Source: Paramacrobiotus metropolitanus (Eukaryota; Tardigrada; Eutardigrada; Parachela; Macrobiotidae). Taken from it: DNA of 64,000 nucleotides. The DNA lies in assembly GCF_019649055.1 (NCBI RefSeq), contig NW_026570243.1, positions 620,001-684,000 on the forward strand, read 5' to 3'. This document shows, piece by piece, positions 13,394-23,492 of this stretch (position 1 is its first letter; each line of letters begins with the position of its first letter). The notes beneath the pieces were generated by a model. The model was not told the origin of the DNA, ran no database searches, and saw nothing but the letters and a program-made list of their open reading frames with translations. A program made the translations under genes and the position numbers.

Positions 13394-13634
13394 AGTAGAT
13401 ACAAAAGCCTCTATGCCGTAAGTAAACAAATCGTAAAACCTCTTTCGATAGGGAATCAGGGAGAAGTTCAAAGTCGTTAAATGTTCTTATGTAAACAAAC
13501 TTTTGATAGGGAATCAGGGAGAAGTAAAAAACACTATGTACACACACCTGTGCAAACACATTCCACATTTTATTACCGTACATTCCGTACTTTACGAGCA
13601 CACTGACCGGCAAGAGACACAGAACAGAGAGAAG
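13394..13634 (+). repeat. Left terminal inverted repeat of Polinton
   Basis: About 241 bp, nearly identical to the reverse complement of 32389-32630, with a few substitutions (AAA versus GCT after the first 10 bp) and one length difference in an A run. Holds two direct copies of a 21-bp unit at 13447-13467 and 13505-13525, 58 bp apart. Confidence 0.95.
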
Positions 13635-13909
13635 GCACTGATGATCAGCCGATCTGATAAGCGCTGAACCAGGATGTGCTGCTGCTGCCCGTCTTAATTA
13701 CTGCACAGACACACGTGCATTTGCAAATCTGGTCATTTGCATTGCCGCTCATTTGCGTTTGGCAATTTTGATTTTCTCGCTAATTGCACACGGTCTGCTT
13801 TTTGGCCTGCATTTTAGCGAAGTTTGACCTCGCGGTATTTCGTCGTGCTTTTTTGTGTGGCTGTGCTTTGGTTGTTTTTTCTTTTACCGTTCTCATTCTC
13901 GCCTGCAAT

Positions 13910-15287
13910 ATGGACACACCTGCAGCTGCATCTGACGGCCAGCGTCGATCCCCGCGTATACAGGAGATTGCTGCACGCACATCACCGTCTGCACCATCGG
14001 CATCCATAACAGCGGCCACGGCACCATCAACTGCCGCGCCTGCGAATGCTGAACGGCCGTCTTCCGCTTCTACGGGCAATGGTTCTCCAGCGTCTTCTGC
14101 TGCAGCACCTGTGGCCCCGCCGTCATCCTCAGAACCGATCGCCGGGGCCAGCGGTGTACAGGTACACAAATTAAAAACTTTTTATTTTTTGTGGTTTTGT
14201 ACGTGCTGGCACATTTAGCCTTGTACTTTTATTCGGCAACAACGTGTACTCAATGACAAGAAGCCTGCGCAAATTTAACTATTTAAAATGATTAAATTTA
14301 GCTGTGTATGATCAACAAGTACGTTTCATACGTGCTATAATTATTTATTGCGTTATACGTTTTGCTGCTTCGTTTAGAAGGCACCAAGGCGACGTCCCGA
14401 CCACGACCCACGGATCAAAAACAGCGTGAATGTGGGCAAGCGAATGCCTGTGGCACCCGTGGAGGATGACGAAGAGGAAGAAGACTCGGAAGAAGAAGAC
14501 GCTGAAGAAGAAGAAGAAGACGAAGACGACCAAGAAGAAGAAGATCCGCAACCGGTAAGAAAAAATCATTGCCATTTTATGGTTTGACGCCATGATGAAA
14601 AGTTTGACGCCATTGTCTGATTTTCGATTTTTTATTGCATTGCAGCCTGCTAAGCGACGCCGCACTGGCGGTACAAGTGCCACAAGCGTCGCAGCGGAAC
14701 CAGCCGTCGCGGGAGTGTTTTGTGAAGGCAGTGTTGCCTATTTCGATACCACCAACGCTGTGCTGGTTGAAACTCCAACTCAGACTTTCGTTTCTGGGCA
14801 GTGGCACGGACGCTTCTTGATGCCAGTCAGTAACTTCCGTGGCGCTGATCTCTCCGGCATCCCTATTGCGGGTCCTACGCATCCCGATCGCCGCTTGCCT
14901 GTGTGGGGGGACGTCGAGGAGAAAAACCGCGCTTTATACGAACGTCATATGGAAAAAGTGCGATTGTACGGGGGCTACGTGTGTGGCTATTGCTACGCCA
15001 AGGCTGAATTTAAGCCCGCTGTCCATATCTTCGCTGATCATCGCCGTTCAAAGGCGCGGCAGGATTGCATCCGCCATGTTATCGGCAAGCGGGCTGTGGG
15101 TGGACGGGCAGCGCAGGGCCCATGCGTGTACTTCGCCCGCGCCGAACCGGATTCTGCGGGCATCAAAGGCGTCACTGCACCAACGAAAATCGAACCGTTG
15201 GTTCCGTACGTAAAAATTGCCCCTGGTGGGAATAATGAAGTTGTTCCGCATAAGGGGAAGCACTATGGCAACATTCGAAAGGAATGA
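13910..15287 (+). CDS. Spliced accessory protein, acidic N-terminus with C2H2-like motif
   Basis: Three exons with perfect phase-0 GT-AG junctions: 13910-14161, 14378-14554 and 14646-15287, giving 356 residues. Exon 1 is Ala/Ser/Pro-rich and disordered. Exon 2 is basic and then extremely acidic (Glu/Asp runs). Exon 3 starts with a basic PAKRRR (nuclear-signal-like) and carries a compact folded part with CGYC followed after 10 residues by H-x4-H, a C2H2 zinc-finger-like arrangement, then a basic RRSKARQ segment. I do not recognise the family. A nuclear DNA- or chromatin-binding role is only inference. It is the first gene after the left TIR. Confidence 0.7.
14583..14613 (+). promoter_or_regulatory. 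Tandem TTTGACGCCAT pair (site 1)
   Basis: Two copies at 14583-14593 and 14603-14613 in intron 2 of the first accessory gene. One of five such pairs in the element; the GCCAT core resembles a YY1/Pleiohomeotic site. Confidence 0.6.
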
Positions 15288-15952
15288 GATTCCGTGTTAT
15301 TGTTTCTGTTGCGGGTAAATTTTGTATGGTTGGTGTCTTCTCCATGAAGTATTTTTGTTTTATTGCTCTAATGTCCTGAATGCTGTGCAACACTATTATG
15401 ATTTTTGTTTCTCATCGCCCAATGCTATCATGATATTTTGTTATGTATACGCCGAAGTACTTTTTTATGGCTTTTTCATGCCGCATTATGAATTTCGAAG
15501 AACGAATCAACTTAAACGTTACATTTTACACATTTTACGTACATTTATGCAAATCTGCAAGTGCAATGTAAAAATCCTTCTCCGCATTCTGTACACAATA
15601 AAATGAAGTGAAAGTTTCTGTCAGCATACACATGAAATTTCTGACATATGGGCTCGTTAAACAGCGCTCTCTTTGCATTTGCATGCCATAAAAAGTTACA
15701 AGTGTAAATTAACACCTGTTTAAGCGCTTGATAGGCTTTCTCCACACGTGCACCACATCGCACCACTGTTTACTTTCGACCTGGCATGGCGTGTACGCGA
15801 AGTCGCTTGTAGCCAATAAACTGTTTCAAAATGCAGTAAAATTTTCAAACTGCAATCTTGTAAGATGGTTGACCATGCGTAAGTTACCGACAACGACAGA
15901 CTTTCAGTTTAAAATTTCCAAGCCGTTGTAAGTTTTGAATTTTTATCTGGGC
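15288..15952. other. Spacer between accessory genes
   Basis: AT-rich. Probably holds the 3' end of the first accessory gene (AATAAA near 15598) and the promoter of the second. Nothing else recognised. Confidence 0.4.
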
Positions 15953-17271
15953 ATGGATTCTCGTGCAACTTCCACGCCGAATACCGGCTGTACCAACGAC
16001 ATCGACGTGGACGATTTAAGCCTAAGCGCTATTTTTGACCAAACGTTTTTGTCTGCTTTGGCCAAAGAAGCTTGGCCGGAAGTTACCAACGCCGAAGTTG
16101 AAGCTGGTACGTTCATATCGCGTTTAAATTAGGTGAAACGAAAAAATTTATTTCGCTTATTTGCTAGCCATGGCCAATATTGACGACGCAAGTGCACTGC
16201 CTTGTGGAAGCCAAGATTCAACGCCTTTGGCAAGCAATTCCGCGGGTACTAATTTTTTTTTGTTTTCATTTATTACACATTTATCAGTCATATACTGTTT
16301 TTTAGAGAGCGAGAACACCCGACCGGAATTAAAAGCGGATGATAGCGATGTCATCGTCGTAGATGATCTGGTCCAAGAGCCATCCAACGGTCGAATTCCG
16401 GTTAACAGCCGTAAGTAAACTGAATTAATATTATTGTTATATTTAGTATAAATAAATACAGTATCGGTTTTCTAACGCAACGTACAACTTCTCATGCCGC
16501 ATATAAATTCGGATATCACATAAAAAACGTTTGACGCCATTTTGCCGCCATGTATAATATGTTTATATGTGTTTAGCGCAATGGGAAAATCCTGATCAAG
16601 CCGACGAGCACGATGATGATATTGTCATCGTTTCATCATCTCAAGCTAAGAAACGGAAGCCTCTTGTGCAGACGTATCTTGCTCCACCTGGCAACCGGAA
16701 GCAAGCGCCACCGGCGCCGTACAAGAAACGAAAGGCTATCCATGAGCGCTTCGCGAATATGCCAGCATCGCCCGTACAGTACGGAGCTGGACTTCCTCGA
16801 GGTGTGCTTAGCGCTCCCCCTGCTCCGCGGCCGTGGCCGCCTGTGGCTATACCCGGATTGAGGCGTCCACCGGTCATGCCGGGGCCGCGCCCCAGCACTT
16901 CGCAGATGGCAGCAGCAGTTCCACGTGCCGAAATGACGATAAGGCCGAACGTGCCCCTCCAGCTAGTACGTCCGTGGGGAGTTCCAGGATATATCCCGGC
17001 TATGCCTGGATACTATCCCGGTATGCCAGGATTTGGACAACCATTTCCGCACTGGTATGAGCCGAATGCGTATCAGCGGGAGTACGACATGATGATGAAC
17101 ATCATGCACGGTTTTGGTATCGGGAATGCTAACAATGGGCACGGCTTCGGTTTGAACGGAATCGGAAACGGCAACAACAATGGGGACCGCTTCGATAATA
17201 ACAGGAACGACAATCACGGGCATGGAAGCGTCGTCAACGGAGATAATAATAATAATAATGGAACTCAGTAA
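15953..17271 (+). CDS. Spliced disordered protein with two SUMO-interaction-like motifs
   Basis: Four exons keep phase 1 throughout: 15953-16106, 16168-16245, 16306-16410 and 16577-17271; introns are 60-166 bp. The product is about 343 residues. Two hydrophobic-then-acidic/serine stretches, DDSDVIVVDDL in exon 3 and DDDIVIVSSS in exon 4, have the classic SIM pattern. A lysine/arginine patch (AKKRKP, KKRKAI) follows. Then come a Pro/Gly/Met-rich segment with YIPAMPGYYPGMPGFG repeats and an Asn/Gly-rich tail. No globular domain is recognised. A GTAAGT overlaps the final stop codon, so a further exon cannot be excluded. Likely a nuclear regulator; inferred only. Confidence 0.65.
16530..16551 (+). 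promoter_or_regulatory. Tandem TTTGACGCCAT pair (site 2)
   Basis: TTTGACGCCAT followed immediately by TTTGCCGCCAT, in the last intron of the SIM-containing gene. Confidence 0.6.
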
Positions 17272-17861
17272 GTTTCGGCGACGCGAATCATTTTGCCTCA
17301 GCGCTGTTATTATCTATGCGATATAATTGTGTTTACTTGCATGCTATCGTTTTATTTATACTGACCGTACGATATTCTGATCATCCCGCTAAAATTAATT
17401 CTGTGGTTTAAGTGAAACTGTATAAACAGGTTGATGCTGGATATTTGATTTTTTTATGCGTGTTTCACTGCTCAATGTTAACCTGCTTATGGTCTGTATT
17501 CAGCGTGTGTTTGAGAACTGTGTGCTGTTTCTGATTATCATTAATTGTTTTATTATTCTCATATGTTGAATACTGATATTTGGCTCGATGCATGTATATG
17601 CATGATACGTTTGCCGGACATTATATTTATGCCTTAAGATAAAATTAAATAAAAAAAAAAACTGTACCGTTTGGAGATCTGTAACTGCATGCATATCACG
17701 CTAGCACAAACAGCAACAACAGCGCAATAGAATCTTAGTTTATTTTTAGAAACAGAAAACTGTACCAAATCAACCAAAACACGCGACGCATCACGACCGC
17801 AGACAACTTTCGAACCACGGAAGATAGTTTTACCCTACTATTTCGGCTCACTCCACAACCT
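17272..17861. other. Spacer upstream of PolB
   Basis: AT-rich; no gene seen apart from possible 5' exon or UTR of PolB. Contains an A-run near 17650. Confidence 0.35.
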
Positions 17862-20800
17862 ATGTCACTGATGGCGGCGTCGGCGGAAGTGCGCAAGCTA
17901 TTCAGTCAACTTTTGGCGGAGCTTTCGGCTTATCATCAAGTGAACGGTAATGACAGAGTGCGCATTGTTTTGAACATCCGGAATTAGCAAATCGAGCATT
18001 TTCAACTCCGTTATGCCTTCCCATAAACTATCTCCTGAGTTTATACTTCCAGCTAATCGTGCGCATCATGCAAAGTGGAATGAATTTTTATTTATTTACC
18101 GATGATTTGCGGATCACTTTTACGCATTGCCGCAATATCCAGGGACGGGGTCGTTTACCAGTAAAGAAGGGAGAATTATGTTTAAGGTGAATGAGATGCT
18201 GGAGCGGTCCAAAGTGTTGTTTGCATCAAGAACAACACAACGTATGATCCTGAAGGAACTTTATGTGCCTCACGAGCAATTGTGGTTGGATTAGCGCAAA
18301 CGCTCGGGTTACCGGGTTTACGTCAGTACTTGATTCAAGAATAAGCATACAACATCACCTAGCTGCGCAACTACGTGCAGAGGCTGGTGTTTCAGACGGT
18401 CCTGTTGATTTTGATGGAATTGAAAAATTCGGAAAACTTTTAACGGAACGCTATGATACTCAGTTAATTGTCATCGATGCGGAACTCCATTTCGAAATCA
18501 CTTATTCCACACCTTTTCGAAAAAACTTCGTCGCTATACTATATCATGATCAACATTTTGATTGTGTAACCAAACCATGGACGATTCTGGGATTTCGTGC
18601 ACGGTGCCTTATCTGTGGTAATTTTTACCACGATAAAAGAGTCACAAATGTTATCGTCCCTGTTACTCTTGCATGCAGCCCGACTGTCGATTGAATGATT
18701 TTGTCAAAAGAGTTTGCAACGACTGCAATCGCAACTTTCCATCCGACGAATGTTTTGAAAAGCATAAAGAACGAATTGCTTACAAATCCAAGGATCTTAC
18801 CGTTTGTGATGCCTGGAAGAAATGCGCAGACTGCAACAGGTAATTACTGTAATTTTATTAAAAGTGTTATTCAACGTAATTAATAACAGTTGCACTGAAA
18901 CATATTTTGTGACTTCAAAAGCTAATTTATTAGGTACATAAATCCGCCTGGCCGGAAGTACTCGGACCCACATGTCTGCTATGCGACGCTGTGCCTGAAT
19001 TGTAAAGAATTTGTTCTTCCTAACCATTTGTGCTATATTTTAAATGGAGAAAAAGCGCAAAACAAGAAAGCAAAACCAAAGAATCAAGCGGTTGCTGAAA
19101 GCGAAACTTTTGCTTCTGAAGATGATGCCGTGTCGGATTTTCTGGACGATGATGCGGAAAGTGAAGCACGCAGCGAAGAGTTTTGCGATGATGTGGATGA
19201 AGTCGTTAGTGATGACGCGGATGATGAGTGCGAAGACTCCGAATCCACTATTTCCGAGACAAGTAAAAAACAGCAAGTCCGTTTTGAGAACAAAAAATTT
19301 GTTTTTGATTTTGAAACATGCCTGGACAACAGTCGATATCACCAGCCGATGGTCGTGGCCATGATGTGCTTGGACGATGATTCGTTTGAGATTTGTTTCA
19401 GTGGATACGGATGTGTTTCTGAGCTACTTGAATGGATTTTTAAAAACTGCCGATCGTGCACCTTTTTGTCACACAACGGAAAGCGTTACGACAACTTTTT
19501 CATCCTTAGTGGATTAGAAAAGGAAGGCCACATCGTCGAAAAAATTCAAGATGGCTCCAGTATTACAATGCTAAAAATTCCCGGGCTGAAGTGCAAGTTC
19601 ATCGACACGCTGTCCTTCATGCCACGTTCTCTTTCGGAGCTTCCAAAGATTTGGGAATTGACGATTTAGTTTTGAAAGGATTTTTCCTTACGCGTTCAAC
19701 ACGCCGGCAAACCAAAATTATCATGGACCGTTGCCAGGTAACAACTTCAGAAATAAAATTTTACTTTTCATGGCGTCAAAATGGCGTCGAAGTTTTAAAA
19801 TTCAATTTTTTATTTAGGAAAAGAATATTTTGACTGCCCGCGGATGTCACGAAAGAAATTTGAAGAATTCGAGAAGTGGTATGATGATGCCGTTAATACC
19901 TTTGGGAGCAATTACAACCTCCTGGAGGAATGCAAGAAATACTGCGTGAACGACGTTTTGGTTTTAAGAGAATGTTGCCGGATTACACGCAAAACTTCAT
20001 GGATATGTTTCCTGGTATCGATCCATTCGATTCTGTAACAAATCCGTCAGCAGTGCTTCTGGCTTTCCAAGTTCATTATTTGAAACCAAACACCATCGGG
20101 ATTATTCCTCCAGGTGGTTACGGCGGGCGACAAAATCAAAGTTTCAAAGGATTTCAGTGGTTGTCGCATATCGAAAGACAGTTGCAAGAGAAACAACCGG
20201 AGGATTTCCTTCAGACTGCTCGTTCAGCTGCAGGTGAAAAGTTTTTGGACGACAAAATATGTGTTGATGGATTTTGGGAACCCACCGGAACATGTTATCA
20301 GTTCTACGGGTGCTTTTGGCACGGCTGCAAAAAATGCTTCCCTGACCAACGGAAAATGAACACGGTCAGAATGCGTACTTTTGGCGAATTGCGAGAGGAA
20401 ACGCTAAGGATTAAAAGAAAGATTGAAAGCTATGGCAGATTTTTTGTGGGAATCTGGGAATGTGAGTACGACGAATTGGTTAAAAATGGAAAAATCATAC
20501 CGCAAAAAGAATTTCGACCGCCACTGAATGTACGTGACCACTTGTTCGGCGGAAGGACTGAAATTTTTGCCATGTATAAAGAAATTCCACCACCGCTGAA
20601 AGGAAAAGCTTTCGATTTCATATCCTTGTACCCGTCAATAATGGTGTACGGCAAGTATCCAGTGGGTCATCCTACGATTCTTTACAATAACTTCGGCGAC
20701 CCGTTCGACTTATCGGAATATTACGGCGTGATTTATTGCCGTGTACTTCCCCCTAAGAATTTGTTTGTACCGACGTTGCCAATGCGACTGAAAGATGGAA

Positions 20801-22138
20801 GAACCGTCTACACGTTATGCAGAACATGTTCTGAAGAAGTTAATATTGCCAAACAGTGTGAGCACACAGATGAAGAACGGGAACTTGAAGGTGCATGGAT
20901 CACTCCTTTAATGGAACAAGCTGTATCGGACGGGTACAAAATTGGCCACATTTTTGAGATCCACCATTTCGAAGAAACGTCGCAATTCAATCCTGAAACC
21001 AAAAACGGAGGAATTTTCGCTCAGTTTATTCTTGACTTAATCCGTGGCAAAATCGTGAACAGCGGGTTTCCGGCGCACATCGTGACGGAGGAAGAGAAAT
21101 GGGATTACTGCCGCAACTATGCCGAAAAGCTAGGAATTGTTTTTGAACCTGACGAAGTGCAGCTAAATCCAGGCGCAAAATACTGTGCGAAAATTTGGGT
21201 CAACGCTGTGTGGGGCAGGTAAAAGCAATATTATCGATATTTTGTAGTGTGTTTCTGTACTAAATTTTTTGATAGGTTTGTTATGAAAGCGCTGTACCAG
21301 CAACATAAATACTGCACTACTTATAAGCAAATGAAGGACATCGTTTTCAATACATCGTTCGAAACAAAAGATGTTCGGATCGTGAATAACGGCAAAGCGT
21401 TGGATGTCACCTATATGGAAAAGAAAAACTGGGTATTATATTTCGGATTGATTTTTGTCAGTTTTATTCAGCATTGCATTTTATTTCTTTTAGGCTGCGC
21501 CAAACAAACGATGCAATCCGTACATTGGTGTTTTCACTACTGGTTTGGCTCAACTGAAGCTGTTGCAGCAACTACGGCTAGTTGAGGATCGTCTTCTTTA
21601 TTGCGACACGGACTCCGTTATGTTTGTTAGTGAACCGGAAAAGCCAGATCCACCTCTTGGAGATCTGTTGGGCGAGTTCTCCGATGATCTGGGTGGTAAT
21701 TATTTCGTCGAATGGTTGGCACTGGCAAAGAAAACGTACTGCCAAATGATGTCTAACGGGGAGGAACGGATCAAATGCAAAGGTATCCCGAAAACCGAAG
21801 CACTGAAAGATCGTTTCCACGGATCGGTACTACGGGACATGTTATTCAGCACTGGCCCATCAACTGTCCAAGCATGCGATGACATAACGTTCAAACGGAA
21901 CACCACGGACTTTACCATTCAAACTGTGCCTTTGCAGCGGCGCGTGGGATGCACATTTACCAGCAGAGTGATCGGAGAAAATTTTGTAACGTACCCGCAC
22001 GGATATGAAAATATTCCCTTTCCTAAAATCGGCTCGAAGGAAATGGATCTCGTATTTAATTTGCTTGAGAAATACACCCCTGCTATGTTGTATGAAAACA
22101 TTGACGATGATGTGGCTCTCGAATCCTTAGCGGATTAG
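17862..22138 (+). CDS. Protein-primed family B DNA polymerase (pPolB), spliced, with frame breaks
   Basis: Replicative polymerase of the element. Seen in order: an N-terminal region with a Cys-rich zinc-binding block (about 18600-18840); an acidic linker; exonuclease motif I FDFET (19309); motif II NGKRYDN; motif III YCVNDVLVL; a HGCKKC insertion; polymerase motif A DFISLYPS (20614); motif B region WVNAVWGR; and motif C YCDTDS (21599). Introns fit near 17948-18053, 18840-18934, 19737-19817, 21219-21275 and 21448-21493. Reading frame changes without splice sites near 18340, 18645, 19650, 19693 and 19980, mostly beside short homopolymers. All catalytic motifs are intact, so this is either an assembly-error-laden intact gene or a recent pseudogene. 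The start is approximate. Confidence 0.92.
19770..19791 (-). promoter_or_regulatory. Tandem TTTGACGCCAT pair (site 3)
   Basis: Reverse orientation: ATGGCGTCAAA then ATGGCGTCGAA, inside a PolB intron. Confidence 0.6.
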
Positions 22139-22179
22139 CATAATTTCTATATTCTGTTTTGCGTATCTTTATTTGTGTT

Positions 22180-22201
22180 ATGGCGTCAAAATGGCGTCAA
22201 A
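22180..22201 (-). promoter_or_regulatory. Tandem TTTGACGCCAT pair (site 4)
   Basis: Two perfect contiguous ATGGCGTCAAA copies, 42 bp after the PolB stop, in the spacer between convergent genes. Confidence 0.65.
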
Positions 22202-22469
22202 ATGTGTACTGTGTTCTTTTTATTTTCTACTTTTCTGTCGAACAACTGAATATTCTTTGCATTTATTGTATTAAAAACGTGAAACATCGGTTGACATTGT
22301 CTTCTTTCAAAGTAAAGCTGAGCAAAAGCGATAGCGCAGAAATATTACAATTATTCAAAACTGAGTGCACACAGAGATTATTTGCTTTTCCGTTTCTACA
22401 CAAATAATGTCAAACTAATAAGATCGAACAAGAATGATGAAATTTGCAATACCAATGAGTGCACACAAA

Positions 22470-23039
22470 TTATTCCAATATGCATTCTGCCATGTGCAAT
22501 GCAGAAATTTCCATATCCCAGGCTTCCGGCTTGTTGAAATGTCCCAGCGGCAATTCCTGTCCTAGTTCATTCTCCAAACGGTGAAGTAAGTAACACAACG
22601 TTGACCAAGTTCCCGCGATAGACTTCACCCCTTGTGCAATCCGAATACATTGTTCTTTGTCGACACTAGTTTCAAGTGGCGTTGGAAAACACGTCACGGT
22701 GGTGTTTCGCTTTCCACGGAAAGAGATCGTTTGAGCAGTACCATCCGTACGAGCCAGATGCATATTATCAATGACCGAGCGATCTTCAAAAATTCGGAAT
22801 AACTGTGCCATTTCTAGATCGTGTAGACAGATGCCGTTCTTTTCAATGAGGTCCAAATCGACAACGTTTGGTTCAAGGGTTGTAACCATTTTCACCTTCC
22901 GGTCACACCAAGTCACTAACACCATAACACTGCAATTTAAATAATACACTGTCGCGCCATCAATACTACCGATTTCACGAAACTCATTCCTCAGAGCCTC
23001 AATGTACTCTTTATATCTAATTTCAAATGCTGCGTCCAT
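22470..23039 (-). CDS. Unknown Polinton protein, 189 aa
   Basis: Intact frame from ATG 23039, intronless. It is the only minus-strand gene in the left two thirds of the element, between PolB and integrase. The product is soluble, mixed alpha/beta in character (VYYLNCSVMVLVTWCD, VKMVTTLEP), slightly acidic, with four or more cysteines and no signal or membrane segment. I recognise no motif. The arrangement leaves 331 bp to PolB and shares an upstream region with the integrase gene. Confidence 0.65.
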   Translation of the reverse strand: MDAAFEIRYKEYIEALRNEFREIGSIDGATVYYLNCSVMVLVTWCDRKVKMVTTLEPNVVDLDLIEKNGICLHDLEMAQLFRIFEDRSVIDNMHLARTDGTAQTISFRGKRNTTVTCFPTPLETSVDKEQCIRIAQGVKSIAGTWSTLCYLLHRLENELGQELPLGHFNKPEAWDMEISALHMAECILE

Positions 23040-23492
23040 TGCAAAAATATAAGAATCCCTTACTAAATCAAATACAAATGGAGAGATCTAAAATTTGCAA
23101 TCTTTTGTTGGTAGCCGGACACAGCCGATTATCATCAGTGTACTTGTGGGCAGCCCCAACTATTTAGGCCGCACGCGATTGGTCAGAAAGAAAAAATAAA
23201 AAATTGCTGCCAAGATGGACGCGCAACAGATACAACGCCACGTGCTTGACATTTCACTCATCAGTTGGTTTGTTCAATTTTTTAAACCTAAAAATGTCGC
23301 ATTTGAGAGCCGAAAATAATGGGCGTTTGAAAAGCGAGCTTGTGTCAGGGCTTTGTTCTTCCGGAAGTTCTCGCTTACCAGTACATGATCAAAAATCCCT
23401 TTGTATAAACGCAGTGTCTCTGCTTTCAAATTTATCGTTGCGTATTTGATGAACCAGCAGTTCATGCAATCGGAGCGTTTGGCCTGCAAGGG
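23040..23492. other. Divergent promoter region, unknown (-) / integrase (+)
   Basis: No gene supported. A 71-codon minus frame at 23274-23489 has no motif. The true 5' end of integrase could lie here. Confidence 0.35.

Noticed and set aside
13394-13613. Open frame across each TIR giving the same about 60-aa peptide (minus at 13353-13613, plus at 32410-32613)
   Set aside because: It is the same repeat read outward twice; no motif, and the frame spans the 21-bp direct repeats. Treated as a consequence of the TIR.
17862-22138. Calling PolB a pseudogene outright
   Set aside because: All catalytic motifs remain, and similar single-base breaks occur in host genes, so error cannot be separated from decay without reads.
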